DNA of 7,670 bases from DASQPR01 sp035713725 (GCA_035713725.1 DASTMZ010000028.1:1-7670), one strand, 5' to 3'; numbered from the stretch's first letter, positions 1 to 6,045 are shown. Numbers and translations are program-made. The notes: generated by a model from the sequence alone, not told the origin.

Positions 1-635
1 GACAACAGCTGCGCAAGCCACGGGTGCGCGCGCGTGACGGCCCATTGCCCGCGGGCCGCGTATTCGAGCTGCGCCCGCCATCCCGGCGGCGGCGGATCGG
101 GCCACGTCATCGTGCCGAGCGTCGCGTCCAACATGTAGAGCGTCAGGTCGTCCTTGCTCGGCACCCATCGGTAGAGCGACATGGTCGGCACGCCGAGCTC
201 GATGCCGATGCGCCGCATGGAGACCGCGCCGATGCCCTCCGAGTCGGCGAGGCGGATCGCGGCCTCGACGATGCGGCCCTGCATGTCGGCGGCTCGTGTG
301 AGGGCCGGCGACGAGCGGCCCGTGATCGTGGGCTCGCCGACGGTCGCCGTCCGACGTGGCGACGACGCCATTGGAGTGCGCGCACCGAGCGACGCCGTCG
401 GTAGCGCGAGAGCCTCTTCGCCGGCAGCGTCGGCCACCACCGTGCCGACGCCGACCACGGATCGCACCAACCCGCGCCGTTGCAGCTCGGCCAACGCCTT
501 GGTCGCGGTGGCCATCGCCACGCCGCGCTGCGCGGCGATCTGACGCGTGGACGGCACCCGGTCGCCGGGGGAAAGGTCGCCGGCCGCGATCTGCCGCGCC
601 AGGTCGTCGGCGATGCGGACGTACATCGTGGGCAT
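1..635 (-). CDS. GntR-TetR double-domain transcriptional regulator (3' end cut by window edge)
   Basis: Probable ligand-responsive repressor of the divergent efflux pair; 211 residues are visible and the C-terminus lies outside the window. Residues 4-68 form a GntR-type winged helix (YVRIADDLARQIAAGDLSPG, then STRQIAAQRGVAMATATKAL, wing VGVGTVV). Residues 69-117 look like a low-complexity linker. Residues 118-170 form a TetR N-terminal helix-turn-helix (RIVEAAIRLADSEGIGAVSM, recognition region GVPTMSLYRWVPSKDDL). The start of a TetR-type C-terminal ligand domain follows (WPDPPPPGWRAQLEYAARGQ). The ATG at 635 is preceded by GGAGG with 5-base spacing, and no in-frame stop occurs down to base 3. 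The architecture is known in actinomycetes, often next to DrrAB-type exporters. The inducer is unknown, and repression of drrAB is inferred from the divergent arrangement. Confidence 0.9.
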   Translation of the reverse strand, partial: MPTMYVRIADDLARQIAAGDLSPGDRVPSTRQIAAQRGVAMATATKALAELQRRGLVRSVVGVGTVVADAAGEEALALPTASLGARTPMASSPRRTATVGEPTITGRSSPALTRAADMQGRIVEAAIRLADSEGIGAVSMRRIGIELGVPTMSLYRWVPSKDDLTLYMLDATLGTMTWPDPPPPGWRAQLEYAARGQWAVTRAHPWLAQLL

Positions 636-669
636 TCACACCTCCGTTTAGACGGGGTACGGCCGACTG

Positions 670-727
670 GGTGCACTAGTGCGCTAGGTTGCGCCACGAG
701 CTGGCTGCCTTTGGCTAGGTGCACTAG
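670..727. promoter_or_regulatory. Repeated GCACTAG-type sites, candidate GntR-domain operator
   Basis: GGTGCACTAG occurs twice in direct orientation, at 670-679 and 718-727, 48 bases apart. The first copy is part of a perfect 10-base palindrome, GCACTAGTGC (673-682), and is followed at once by the variant TGCGCTAG (680-687). The second copy is preceded by TGGCTAG (712-718). The sites lie 35-90 bases upstream of the regulator start, where autoregulation would be expected. The repeats are seen directly; binding by the GntR domain is inferred. Confidence 0.55.
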
Positions 728-743
728 GACGGCGGGCGATTGG

Positions 744-772
744 TCGATGTCTGCGGTCGGTCTGCGTACGGT
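744..772 (+). promoter_or_regulatory. Candidate drrA promoter
   Basis: TCGATG (744-749), 17 bases, then TACGGT (767-772) resembles a housekeeping promoter: the -10 fits TANNNT, while the -35 is weak, with three of six consensus bases. The -10 lies inside the left arm of the inverted repeat at 766-796, so a bound protein would block it. The predicted start of transcription is near 779. This is pattern-based and uncertain. Confidence 0.35.
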
Positions 773-796
773 GTACGAGCGCTACGTACACCGTAC
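766..796. promoter_or_regulatory. Perfect 11-base inverted repeat, candidate TetR-type operator of drrAB
   Basis: GTACGGTGTAC (766-776) and its exact reverse complement GTACACCGTAC (786-796) are separated by 9 bases. A further overlapping GTACACCG follows at 793-800, giving a tandem GTACACC. The site ends 25 bases before the drrA start codon, where repressors of exporter genes usually act. Its sequence is unrelated to the GCACTAG sites nearer the regulator, so it may serve the TetR domain of the same protein or a second regulator. Confidence 0.6.
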
Positions 797-821
797 ACCG
801 TCTCGAATTAGAGGGGCTGAC

Positions 822-1832
822 ATGACGAACGAACCGGCCATCGCGATCGACGGCCTCACGAAGGCGTTCGGCACACGGACCGTGTTGGGCGGCGTCGACC
901 TGGCGGTCGAACGCGGCACCATCCACGCGTTGCTCGGGCCGAACGGCGCCGGAAAGACCACACTTGTGCGCATCCTTGCCACGTTGACGCGCCCGGACGC
1001 CGGTATAGCTCTGGTCGACGGCCGCGACGTGGTGCGTGACCGGCACCACGTGCGCCGCGTGATCAGCCTCACCGGCCAGTACGCGGCCGTCGACGACCTG
1101 CAGACCGGCGAGGAGAACCTCCGCATGATGGCGCGCCTCGGCGGGCTGTCCCGGTCCCATGCGCAGTCGCGCGTGCGACGGCTGCTCGGGCAGTTCGATC
1201 TCACGGACGTGTCGCGGCAGCGCGTCGCCACCTACTCAGGCGGGATGCGGCGTCGCCTCGACCTTGCCGCGAGCCTGATCGGTGCGCCGGCCGTCGTGTT
1301 TCTGGACGAGCCCAGCACCGGACTGGACCTGCCGAGTCGGCAGGCGATGTGGCAGGTCATCAGGAGCCTCGCCGGATCGGGCGTGACCGTGCTGCTGACC
1401 ACGCAATATCTCGAGGAGGCCGACCAGCTTGCCGACCGCATCGCGGTGCTCGACGGCGGTCGAATCATCGCCGACGGCACGGCCAGCGAACTGAAGGCAC
1501 GCGTCGCCGAGCAGCGGCTGGACATCACGGCGCGAGACGGCACGGCGTACCAGCAAATCAGGGACCGCCTCGGCGAACGCGCCGCGCTCGCGGACCCGGC
1601 GCGGCGCGTCGTCGGCGTCGCCACCGACGGCAGCGCCGCGCATGTGCGAGTGCTGCTCGACGACATCGACCCGGAGCGGATCGCGGTGTCCCGGTTCGCG
1701 ATCCACACCGCGACGCTCGACGACGTGTTCCTCGCATTGACCGGCCACGCCCCGGCGACCATTCCCGACGATCTCCGCAGTCACCCCGCATCGCGCGCCG
1801 ATCTCGACACGAAGGAGTCCGCACATGTCTGA
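822..1832 (+). CDS. drrA: DrrA-family ABC transporter ATP-binding protein
   Basis: Cytoplasmic ATPase that would power the ABC-2 permease encoded next to it; the family exports drugs and antibiotics. It is 336 residues, usual for DrrA. Walker A is GPNGAGKTT (39-47), the Q-loop glutamine is Q86, the signature is YSGGM (138-142), and Walker B is VVFLDEPS with catalytic E163. The H-loop position holds glutamine (TTQYLEEAD, Q195) instead of histidine, as in characterised DrrA proteins. The C-terminal tail has the DrrA-type motif ATLDDVFLALTG (297-308). The ATG at 822 has GAGGGG upstream with 5-base spacing. An in-frame extension to 480 was rejected because it runs through the operator region and the regulator gene. 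The stop overlaps drrB by 8 bases, implying translational coupling. The substrate is unknown; efflux is inferred from the family. Confidence 0.93.
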   Translation: MTNEPAIAIDGLTKAFGTRTVLGGVDLAVERGTIHALLGPNGAGKTTLVRILATLTRPDAGIALVDGRDVVRDRHHVRRVISLTGQYAAVDDLQTGEENLRMMARLGGLSRSHAQSRVRRLLGQFDLTDVSRQRVATYSGGMRRRLDLAASLIGAPAVVFLDEPSTGLDLPSRQAMWQVIRSLAGSGVTVLLTTQYLEEADQLADRIAVLDGGRIIADGTASELKARVAEQRLDITARDGTAYQQIRDRLGERAALADPARRVVGVATDGSAAHVRVLLDDIDPERIAVSRFAIHTATLDDVFLALTGHAPATIPDDLRSHPASRADLDTKESAHV

Positions 1833-2619
1833 TCTCACACTGACGTTGCCCACCGCACGACCGGCGGCTGCGATCCGGGACACCGCGACGATGATCGGCC
1901 GCGGCGTGCGACTGTCGCGCCGGAATTTGGAGGCGCTCATCACCGCGCTGATGTTGCCGGTCATCTTGATGCTGCTGTTCGTCTATCTGTTCGGCGGCGC
2001 GATCAACACGGGTACGCGCTACGTGACGTACGTGGTGCCCGGCGTGATCCTGCTGTGCGCGGGTTTCGGCTCGGCAACCACCGCGGTGAGCGTCAGCCAG
2101 GACATGACCAACGGCATCATCGACCGGTTCCGTGCCATGGACATCTCGGCCGCCGCGCTGATCGCCGGCCACGTCGTCGCGAGCGTGATCCGCAACGCGG
2201 TGTCGACCGTGCTGGTGTTCGGCGTCGCGCTCGCCATCGGATATCGACCGCACGGGAGTGTGGCCGAATGGCTCGGGGCGATCGCCATCCTGCTCATGTT
2301 CATGGCCGCCGTGTCATGGTTCGCCGCGACCGTCGGGTTATTGGCGTCGACGCCGGAGGCGGCCAGTGGGTTCACGTTCGGCGTGATGTTCCTGCCTTAC
2401 GCGTCGAGCGCGTTCGTCCCGATCGACACGATGCCGCACTGGCTGCAGGGCTTCTCGCGCCACCAACCGTGTACGCCGGTGACCGAGTCACTGCGGTCCC
2501 TGCTCGCCGGTCAGCCAGTGGGCTCGCACGCGGCGACCGCGATCGCGTGGTGTGCAGGCATTCTGGCGGTCTCGATGGTCGCGTCCACGATTGCGTTCTG
2601 GCGGCGTACCACCAACTGA
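1825..2619 (+). CDS. drrB: DrrB-family ABC-2 type transporter permease
   Basis: Membrane half of the exporter, 264 residues. Hydrophobic stretches lie at about 38-58, 67-90, 112-140, 148-173, 183-200 and 236-257, consistent with the six-helix ABC-2 fold. The loop DMTNGIIDRFRAMDIS (93-108), followed by IAGHVVASVIRN (113-124), is characteristic of DrrB, as is the late motif HQPCTPVTESLRSLL (213-227). The N-terminal 35 residues are hydrophilic and probably cytoplasmic, where they would contact the ATPase. The ATG at 1825 lies inside the end of drrA and has GAAGGAG (1811-1817) with 7-base spacing. It would be made with drrA from one transcript. The exported compound cannot be told from sequence. 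Confidence 0.92.
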   Translation: MSDLTLTLPTARPAAAIRDTATMIGRGVRLSRRNLEALITALMLPVILMLLFVYLFGGAINTGTRYVTYVVPGVILLCAGFGSATTAVSVSQDMTNGIIDRFRAMDISAAALIAGHVVASVIRNAVSTVLVFGVALAIGYRPHGSVAEWLGAIAILLMFMAAVSWFAATVGLLASTPEAASGFTFGVMFLPYASSAFVPIDTMPHWLQGFSRHQPCTPVTESLRSLLAGQPVGSHAATAIAWCAGILAVSMVASTIAFWRRTTN

Positions 2620-2663
2620 GTCAGCGCCGGTCCGTGGCGCGTACCAGGTGGTGGTTCGGGGTA

Positions 2664-2692
2664 AATGTCCACTGTGGCGAGTAGTGGACATT
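2664..2692. repeat. Perfect 10-base inverted repeat after drrB
   Basis: AATGTCCACT (2664-2673) and AGTGGACATT (2683-2692) are exact reverse complements with a 9-base loop. It begins 44 bases after the drrB stop. It has no following T-tract, so it is either a weak terminator or 3'-end stabilising hairpin, or an operator-like site left between two convergent genes. Confidence 0.5.
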
Positions 2693-2707
2693 AGGACAAC
2701 TTGTCTA
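2692..2707. promoter_or_regulatory. Operator-like palindrome around GACAA-C-TTGTC
   Basis: GACAA and TTGTC (2695-2705) mirror each other around one base, flanked by TAG and TA. It directly abuts the preceding inverted repeat. The form resembles TetR-type operators of actinomycetes, but no gene starts close downstream on either strand. It may be an orphan site; function unproven. Confidence 0.35.
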
Positions 2708-2748
2708 GCGCGACCGGTCACGACGGTTGGATGTACCGTGGATGTAGT

Positions 2749-2794
2749 CCAAGCCTGGCGCTTCCCCCGTGGCGTCAGGCTTGGCTCTTTTCTT
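2749..2794 (+). terminator. Strong hairpin with T-rich tract, shared terminator of convergent genes
   Basis: CCAAGCCTG (2749-2757) pairs perfectly with CAGGCTTGG (2776-2784). Pairing continues inward to a 14-base stem with two G-T pairs and an 8-base loop. On the plus strand CTCTTTTCTT follows, fitting an intrinsic terminator for drrAB. The stem also overlaps the stop codon of the leftward hydrolase, so it may end transcription from both sides, though the minus-strand side lacks a T-rich tract. Confidence 0.7.
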
Positions 2795-3710
2795 GGGCGT
2801 CGCTTTCTGTTTCTCGGGCGTCGGTGTCCGGCCCGGAAGCGACGTTCGCGGCCGGCGGCGCGGCGGCGGACAGCAGGAATCGCGCCATCGCCGCGCCGAT
2901 CTCCGGCGCGTGCACGGTCGGCAACGTGAAATGGGACGCCTCCGGGACCGCCTCGATCTCGACTCTTGCCAACGTTCGGCGAGCCACCGATGCGAGGCGT
3001 TTCGCCGACTGCTGCCGTGACCGGTTGGCTACGAAGACGAGGGTCGGCGTACGCATCTGGTGAAGTTGTGCCGACGACGGCCGCTTCGGCCAGACCAGCC
3101 CGCTCTTGCCGCCGGACTTCGTCATCGCGAGCTCGAACCACTGCGAGTCGAGCGGCCGGCCGCGGGTCTCCCAGCGGTAGAACGAGCGGTACGAGTCGGT
3201 GGAACCGCGCACCATGAGCGGGATCGCGCGCAACTTGTATCGCAGCGACACCGGTATGAAGCACTCCGTCGGGTCGAGTAGGACCAGTCGTCGTACCCGG
3301 TCGGGTGCGTGCAGCGTGTAGCGCATCGCGACCCAGGCACCGTACGAGTGACCGGCGATCGCCGCGACGTCCGTCACGTGTACGGCATCGAGCACCTCGT
3401 CGAGCCACGCGACCAGTCCCGCCGCGCCACCGATCGGTGCACCGTTGTAGATGCTGCGACCGAGGTCGCCAATCGCGTCGATGGCGTATACGCGGTGGTG
3501 CTCGACGAGGTCGCCGACGACGCCGTACCAGACCGTGCTGGTCGCGCCGCCACCGTGCAGCAAAACGACCGCCGGACCGTCCGCCGCCCCGCACATGTTG
3601 ACGTGTGTCGTGCCGAGCCGCCCCGGTATGTCGACCGAATCCACGCTGACCGGCCACCGACCGAGCATCGCGTCGTACGCGTCGAGAAAGTCCTGTCGAA
3701 GCGCGGTCAT
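2775..3710 (-). CDS. Alpha/beta-hydrolase fold protein
   Basis: 311-residue cytoplasmic alpha/beta hydrolase; no signal peptide is seen. The oxyanion region is LLHGGGATSTVW (50-61). The nucleophile elbow GHSYG (120-124) has Ser122, and EASHFTLP gives a catalytic His260. The usual acid-bearing loop after the next-to-last strand reads VANRSRQQS (227-235) and has no Asp or Glu; Asp146 in VLLDPTE could act instead, as in hydrolases whose acid follows strand 6. Residues 281-311 are an Ala-rich, then acidic and polar tail beyond the fold. The ATG at 3710 has GGAGGG upstream with 5-base spacing. It diverges from a MarR-family gene, which probably represses it. The substrate is unknown: hydrolase, esterase or non-hydrolytic relatives all remain possible. 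Confidence 0.88.
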   Translation of the reverse strand: MTALRQDFLDAYDAMLGRWPVSVDSVDIPGRLGTTHVNMCGAADGPAVVLLHGGGATSTVWYGVVGDLVEHHRVYAIDAIGDLGRSIYNGAPIGGAAGLVAWLDEVLDAVHVTDVAAIAGHSYGAWVAMRYTLHAPDRVRRLVLLDPTECFIPVSLRYKLRAIPLMVRGSTDSYRSFYRWETRGRPLDSQWFELAMTKSGGKSGLVWPKRPSSAQLHQMRTPTLVFVANRSRQQSAKRLASVARRTLARVEIEAVPEASHFTLPTVHAPEIGAAMARFLLSAAAPPAANVASGPDTDARETESDAQEKSQA

Positions 3711-3726
3711 GAGTGCCCTCCGATGC

Positions 3727-3765
3727 GGTACCTTGACGAGTGAGTATCTCGATCATCAAGGTACC
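3727..3765. promoter_or_regulatory. Inverted repeat with possible face-to-face promoters and MarR operator
   Basis: GGTACCTTGA (3727-3736) and TCAAGGTACC (3756-3765) are perfect reverse complements, 19 bases apart. Each arm supplies a -35-like TTGA box for one direction and a -10-like CAAGGT for the other, both with 18-base spacing: TTGACG 3733-3738 to CAAGGT 3757-3762 rightward, and the mirror image leftward. Inside lies a looser palindrome, TATCTCGA-TCA-TCAAGGTA (3745-3763), of MarR-operator size. The repeat is seen; the promoter and operator roles are inferred. Confidence 0.55.
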
Positions 3766-3783
3766 ATGCCTCCAGGACCGTCT

Positions 3784-3789
3784 GAGGAG
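3784..3789 (+). promoter_or_regulatory. Ribosome binding site fixing the MarR start at 3797
   Basis: GAGGAG sits 7 bases before ATG 3797. The upstream in-frame GTG at 3740 has no purine-rich site and falls inside the inverted repeat, before the predicted transcription start. The ATG at 3797 is therefore preferred. Confidence 0.7.
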
Positions 3790-3796
3790 CAGGGCA

Positions 3797-4339
3797 ATGG
3801 CGAAGCGAGCGACCGCAGCGACCGCGCGGGCGCGTGACGCAGCAACGGGTGACGCAAGGGTGCGTGGCCCAGTGGCCACCGTTGGCGTGGACGAAACTCG
3901 GCCGGAGATGGCGGTCGTCCACCTGCTGCGCGCGGTCACCGTGGAGCTCAACACGTTCGGCGCGCGATTCGCCGCGGCGCACGGCCTGCACCTGACGGAC
4001 CTGCGCGCGATCATCGAGCTGCTCGACGCCGAGCGCGCGGAACTGCCGGCCTCGCCCGGCTGGCTCGGTATGCGGCTGGGACTCAACTCCGCCTCGGTCA
4101 CCGCGCTGCTGGACCGGCTGGAACGGCTCGGTCACGTCCGACGTGCGGCGGACCACTCCGATCGGCGTCGCGTCCGGCTGGTCGTGACAGCCGCGGCGAA
4201 GAAACTTGGCTGGGAGTTCTTCGGGCCGCTGATCGACGGTGTGATCGATGTGACGCGGTCCTTCGACGAGGCCGAACTCCGCACCGTGAAGCGATTTCTC
4301 GCCGCGGTCGCGGACGCGGCGTCGCGCGAAGCCGGGTGA
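3797..4339 (+). CDS. MarR-family winged-helix transcriptional regulator
   Basis: 180-residue regulator, slightly long for the family because of an Ala/Arg-rich N-terminal extension of about 35 residues. An N-terminal dimer helix (MAVVHLLRAVTVELNTFGAR, 38-57) leads into LHLTDLRAIIELLDAE. The recognition helix region is LGLNSASVTALLDRLERLGH (94-113), and the wing is RRAADHSDRRRVRLVVT (115-131), with the classic D-x-R-R-x pattern. A C-terminal dimer helix follows (SFDEAELRTVKRFLAAVADA). It shares an 86-base spacer with the divergent hydrolase. Typical MarR logic would be repression of that gene and of itself, relieved by a small phenolic or lipophilic ligand. The ligand and targets are inferred, not seen. 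Confidence 0.9.
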   Translation: MAKRATAATARARDAATGDARVRGPVATVGVDETRPEMAVVHLLRAVTVELNTFGARFAAAHGLHLTDLRAIIELLDAERAELPASPGWLGMRLGLNSASVTALLDRLERLGHVRRAADHSDRRRVRLVVTAAAKKLGWEFFGPLIDGVIDVTRSFDEAELRTVKRFLAAVADAASREAG

Positions 4340-4416
4340 GCGCAGCCCGACGTGGAATTCGGGGTGACGTCGCGCGAAGCAGCGTGACCGCAACCCAGCC
4401 TCAAACTCCGGCGCCG
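4321..4416. repeat. Imperfect 48-base tandem repeat at the MarR 3' end
   Basis: The first 28 bases of each unit match at 24 positions (4321-4348 against 4369-4396). The remaining 20 bases diverge except around AATTCGGG and AACTCCGG. Each unit starts with the palindrome TCGCGCGA after a G. The first unit includes the last six MarR codons and the stop. It looks like a local duplication of the gene's end into the 133-base convergent spacer; no clear terminator is seen there. Confidence 0.6.
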
Positions 4417-4472
4417 CGTCCGACCGGAGCCGCATGCGCACAACGTGGCGTCGGACTCGGGGCTTGGGCTTC

Positions 4473-5798
4473 TTACGCCTGTGGCGCGCCCGCCTCTTCA
4501 GCGCACGCGAGCACGGACTCGCCCGATGCGTCGTCGCCCATGCGCGCCGCGCGCATTTCGTCGCGGCGTCGTCGTCGCCACTCGTAGATCAGCGCCGCCG
4601 CGGCCACCACTAGCGCCCACAGCATGTAGAGCCCAGTCAGGAATACCAACGCGATGGCCGATGCCAACGCGATCACAGCCGCGCGTCGCGACCATGTCCC
4701 TCGCGGCAACAGCCGCAGTGCCGCCGCGGTGCCGAGCACGTAGACCAGCACGAACGAGCCGGTGGTGAGCAGCACCGACGGCCGGAGTCCAACGCCGGTG
4801 ATCGCGGTCAGGCCGAGCGCGACGCCAGCGAGTGTCGCGATGACAAGCAGGCTGCGCCGCGGGACCTCGCCGACGCTGCTGCCGTGGGCGAACCACGCCG
4901 GCAGTGCGCCGTCGCGGCCAAGTGCCGCGCCCAGCTTCGCCGAACCGGCAAAGTAGGCGTTCATCGCGCCCATCGACATCACCACCGCCGCCACCGCGGT
5001 GATGGCCTTCACCGGCCCGCCGAGTCCGATGCTCAACAGGTCGGACAGCGGTGCCGGACGCGAACCGGTGGCCGGGCCCAGCACCAGGATGCTCGCCGAC
5101 GCGACACCCAGGTAGAGCACGGCGATCGCGACCAGCGCCAACGCGGTCGCACGCGGGATGTCGCGCGCCGGGCGGTGGAAGTCGGCGGCGAGCGAGGTCA
5201 TCGCCTCCCAGCCGGCGAAGCCCCAGACGAGCACCGCCGCCGCCGACGCGACAGCAAGGTAGCCATGCGGTGCGAACGGATGCAGGTTCGCAAGCTTTGC
5301 GTGCGGCAACGCGGTGGCGGTTGCCGTCACGAGCAGCGTGACCAGCAACGCGGCCAGCACGATCTGGAGCTTGCCCGACACCCGAACGCCACCGAGATTC
5401 GCCGCGACCACGGCGGCGATCATTCCGGCCGCGGACAGCAACGTGGTCCGAAGACCGCCGCCGACCGCCGCGGACACGTATGCCCCGCCGAACATCGCCG
5501 CCGCGGGCGCACCGGTCGGCACGGCGAAATAGAAGCACCACCCGACAATCGCCGCGGTCCGGGCGCCGAACGCTCGTCTTACGTAGGTGGAGACGCCACC
5601 CGAGTCGGGATGGCGCGCACCGAGCGCAGCGAAGGTCGCCGCTAGCGGAATCGACAAGAGAATCAGCCCGACCCACGCCAGCAGCGACGCGGGTCCGGCG
5701 ATCTCGGCGCCGAGCGCTGGCAGGCCGATGACGCCGGTGCCGAGCACCGCGCCGAGAGAGATTGCGGCGCCCTGCGCCAAGGACAGCCGCCCACTCAT
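4473..5798 (-). CDS. APC-superfamily amino-acid permease, YjeH-like
   Basis: 441-residue inner-membrane transporter with about twelve hydrophobic segments. The N-terminus MSGRLSLAQGAAISLGAVLG closely follows that of E. coli YjeH, an exporter of methionine and branched-chain amino acids. The glycine-rich broken helix 1 is GAVLGTGVIGLP (16-27). Other family marks are LGARHPDSGGVSTYVRRAFG (59-78) and the helix 6 region WGFAGWEAMTSLAADFHRPA (192-211), with the GWE signature and the following RDIPRA. The C-terminus after about 407 is basic, then acidic, and cytoplasmic. An in-frame ATG at 5927 adds 43 residues, but that extension is not membrane-like and the YjeH alignment begins at 5798, so 5798 is chosen. 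Its ribosome site is weak (GGTGG, 5-base spacing). Export of amino acids is inferred; uptake cannot be excluded. Confidence 0.88.
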   Translation of the reverse strand: MSGRLSLAQGAAISLGAVLGTGVIGLPALGAEIAGPASLLAWVGLILLSIPLAATFAALGARHPDSGGVSTYVRRAFGARTAAIVGWCFYFAVPTGAPAAAMFGGAYVSAAVGGGLRTTLLSAAGMIAAVVAANLGGVRVSGKLQIVLAALLVTLLVTATATALPHAKLANLHPFAPHGYLAVASAAAVLVWGFAGWEAMTSLAADFHRPARDIPRATALALVAIAVLYLGVASASILVLGPATGSRPAPLSDLLSIGLGGPVKAITAVAAVVMSMGAMNAYFAGSAKLGAALGRDGALPAWFAHGSSVGEVPRRSLLVIATLAGVALGLTAITGVGLRPSVLLTTGSFVLVYVLGTAAALRLLPRGTWSRRAAVIALASAIALVFLTGLYMLWALVVAAAALIYEWRRRRRDEMRAARMGDDASGESVLACAEEAGAPQA

Positions 5799-5944
5799 GC
5801 CGACCACCGTATCGGTGAGGTAAGACGGAACCGTGGCCGAAATAGCGCGAGCGTGACGCACGGAACGTCGTGCGGCCAGCAGCCGCGGTGAAGCAGCCAA
5901 CGCGTCGCGGCTAACGGCTCGAACCATCGCAGAGCACTTGAACT

Positions 5945-5986
5945 AGCCGAAACCGGAACCGATATCGGCTCGAGAAATCCGATCGG
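5945..5986. other. Cluster of palindromes in the APC-DGPF spacer
   Basis: Within 42 bases lie CCGATATCGG (5959-5968) and CCGATCGG (5979-5986), both perfect palindromes, and the arms AGCCGA (5945-5950) and TCGGCT (5965-5970). They directly precede the ECF-type promoter at 5990 and could be operator sites. The rest of the spacer from 5799 holds only a 7-base inverted repeat, AGCCGCG (5881-5887) with CGCGGCT (5906-5912). Confidence 0.35.
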
Positions 5987-5989
5987 CGC

Positions 5990-6016
5990 TGTCGATTAGG
6001 CGGAAGCCCGACCGTC
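5990..6016 (+). promoter_or_regulatory. ECF42-type sigma promoter of the DGPF gene
   Basis: TGTCGA (5990-5995), 17 bases, then CGTC (6013-6016). Published work on ECF42 sigma factors in Streptomyces, as I recall it, describes a TGTCGA -35 and a CGA/TC -10 in front of DGPF genes, and an ECF42-like sigma factor is encoded just downstream here. Transcription would start near 6023, leaving a leader of about 44 bases before the ATG at 6067. Confidence 0.7.
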
Positions 6017-6028
6017 GATCGAGTGGAA

Positions 6029-6045
6029 GCATCGAAGGTCGATGC
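6029..6045 (+). other. Leader hairpin upstream of the DGPF gene
   Basis: GCATCGA (6029-6035) and TCGATGC (6039-6045) form a perfect 7-base stem with a 3-base loop. It sits between the predicted transcription start and the ribosome site GAGGGAG (6054-6060). It could stabilise the transcript's 5' end or affect translation; TCGATGC may equally be part of a protein site, since GTCGAT recurs at 5991, 6014 and 6038. Confidence 0.45.

Noticed and set aside
143..724. Leftward 193-residue open frame
   Set aside because: It is another frame of the GntR-TetR gene, rich in Arg, Pro and Ser as shadow frames in GC-rich DNA are; the frame starting at 635 gives clear GntR and TetR domains.
480..821. In-frame N-terminal extension of the drrA reading frame back to 480
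   Set aside because: It crosses the regulator's coding region and both operator-like repeats, its protein is not conserved ABC sequence, and ATG 822 has a good ribosome site.
3740..3796. Upstream GTG start of the MarR gene
   Set aside because: It lies inside the inverted repeat, before the predicted transcription start, and has no ribosome site; the added 19 residues match no family feature.
3766..3837. Possible 23-residue upstream reading frame overlapping the MarR start
   Set aside because: It has only a weak AAGG 4 bases upstream, and its ATG falls at or before the predicted transcription start.
2488..4101. Leftward 537-residue open frame
   Set aside because: It overlaps the hydrolase in another frame and the MarR gene antisense, and its Arg-rich sequence shows no domain.
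4406..4456. Short inverted repeats CTCCGG/CCGGAG and GTCCGAC/GTCGGAC as a terminator for MarR or the permease
   Set aside because: The stems are only 6-7 bases with loops of 12 and 25 bases and no T-tract, so they are no better than chance in GC-rich DNA.
4498..5676. Leftward 392-residue frame overlapping the permease
   Set aside because: It is Arg/Gly-rich with no membrane segments, a frame-shifted shadow of the APC permease.
5799..5927. 43-residue N-terminal extension of the permease
   Set aside because: The segment is Arg/Ala-rich and unlike a transporter start, while MSGRLSLAQG at 5798 aligns with the YjeH N-terminus.
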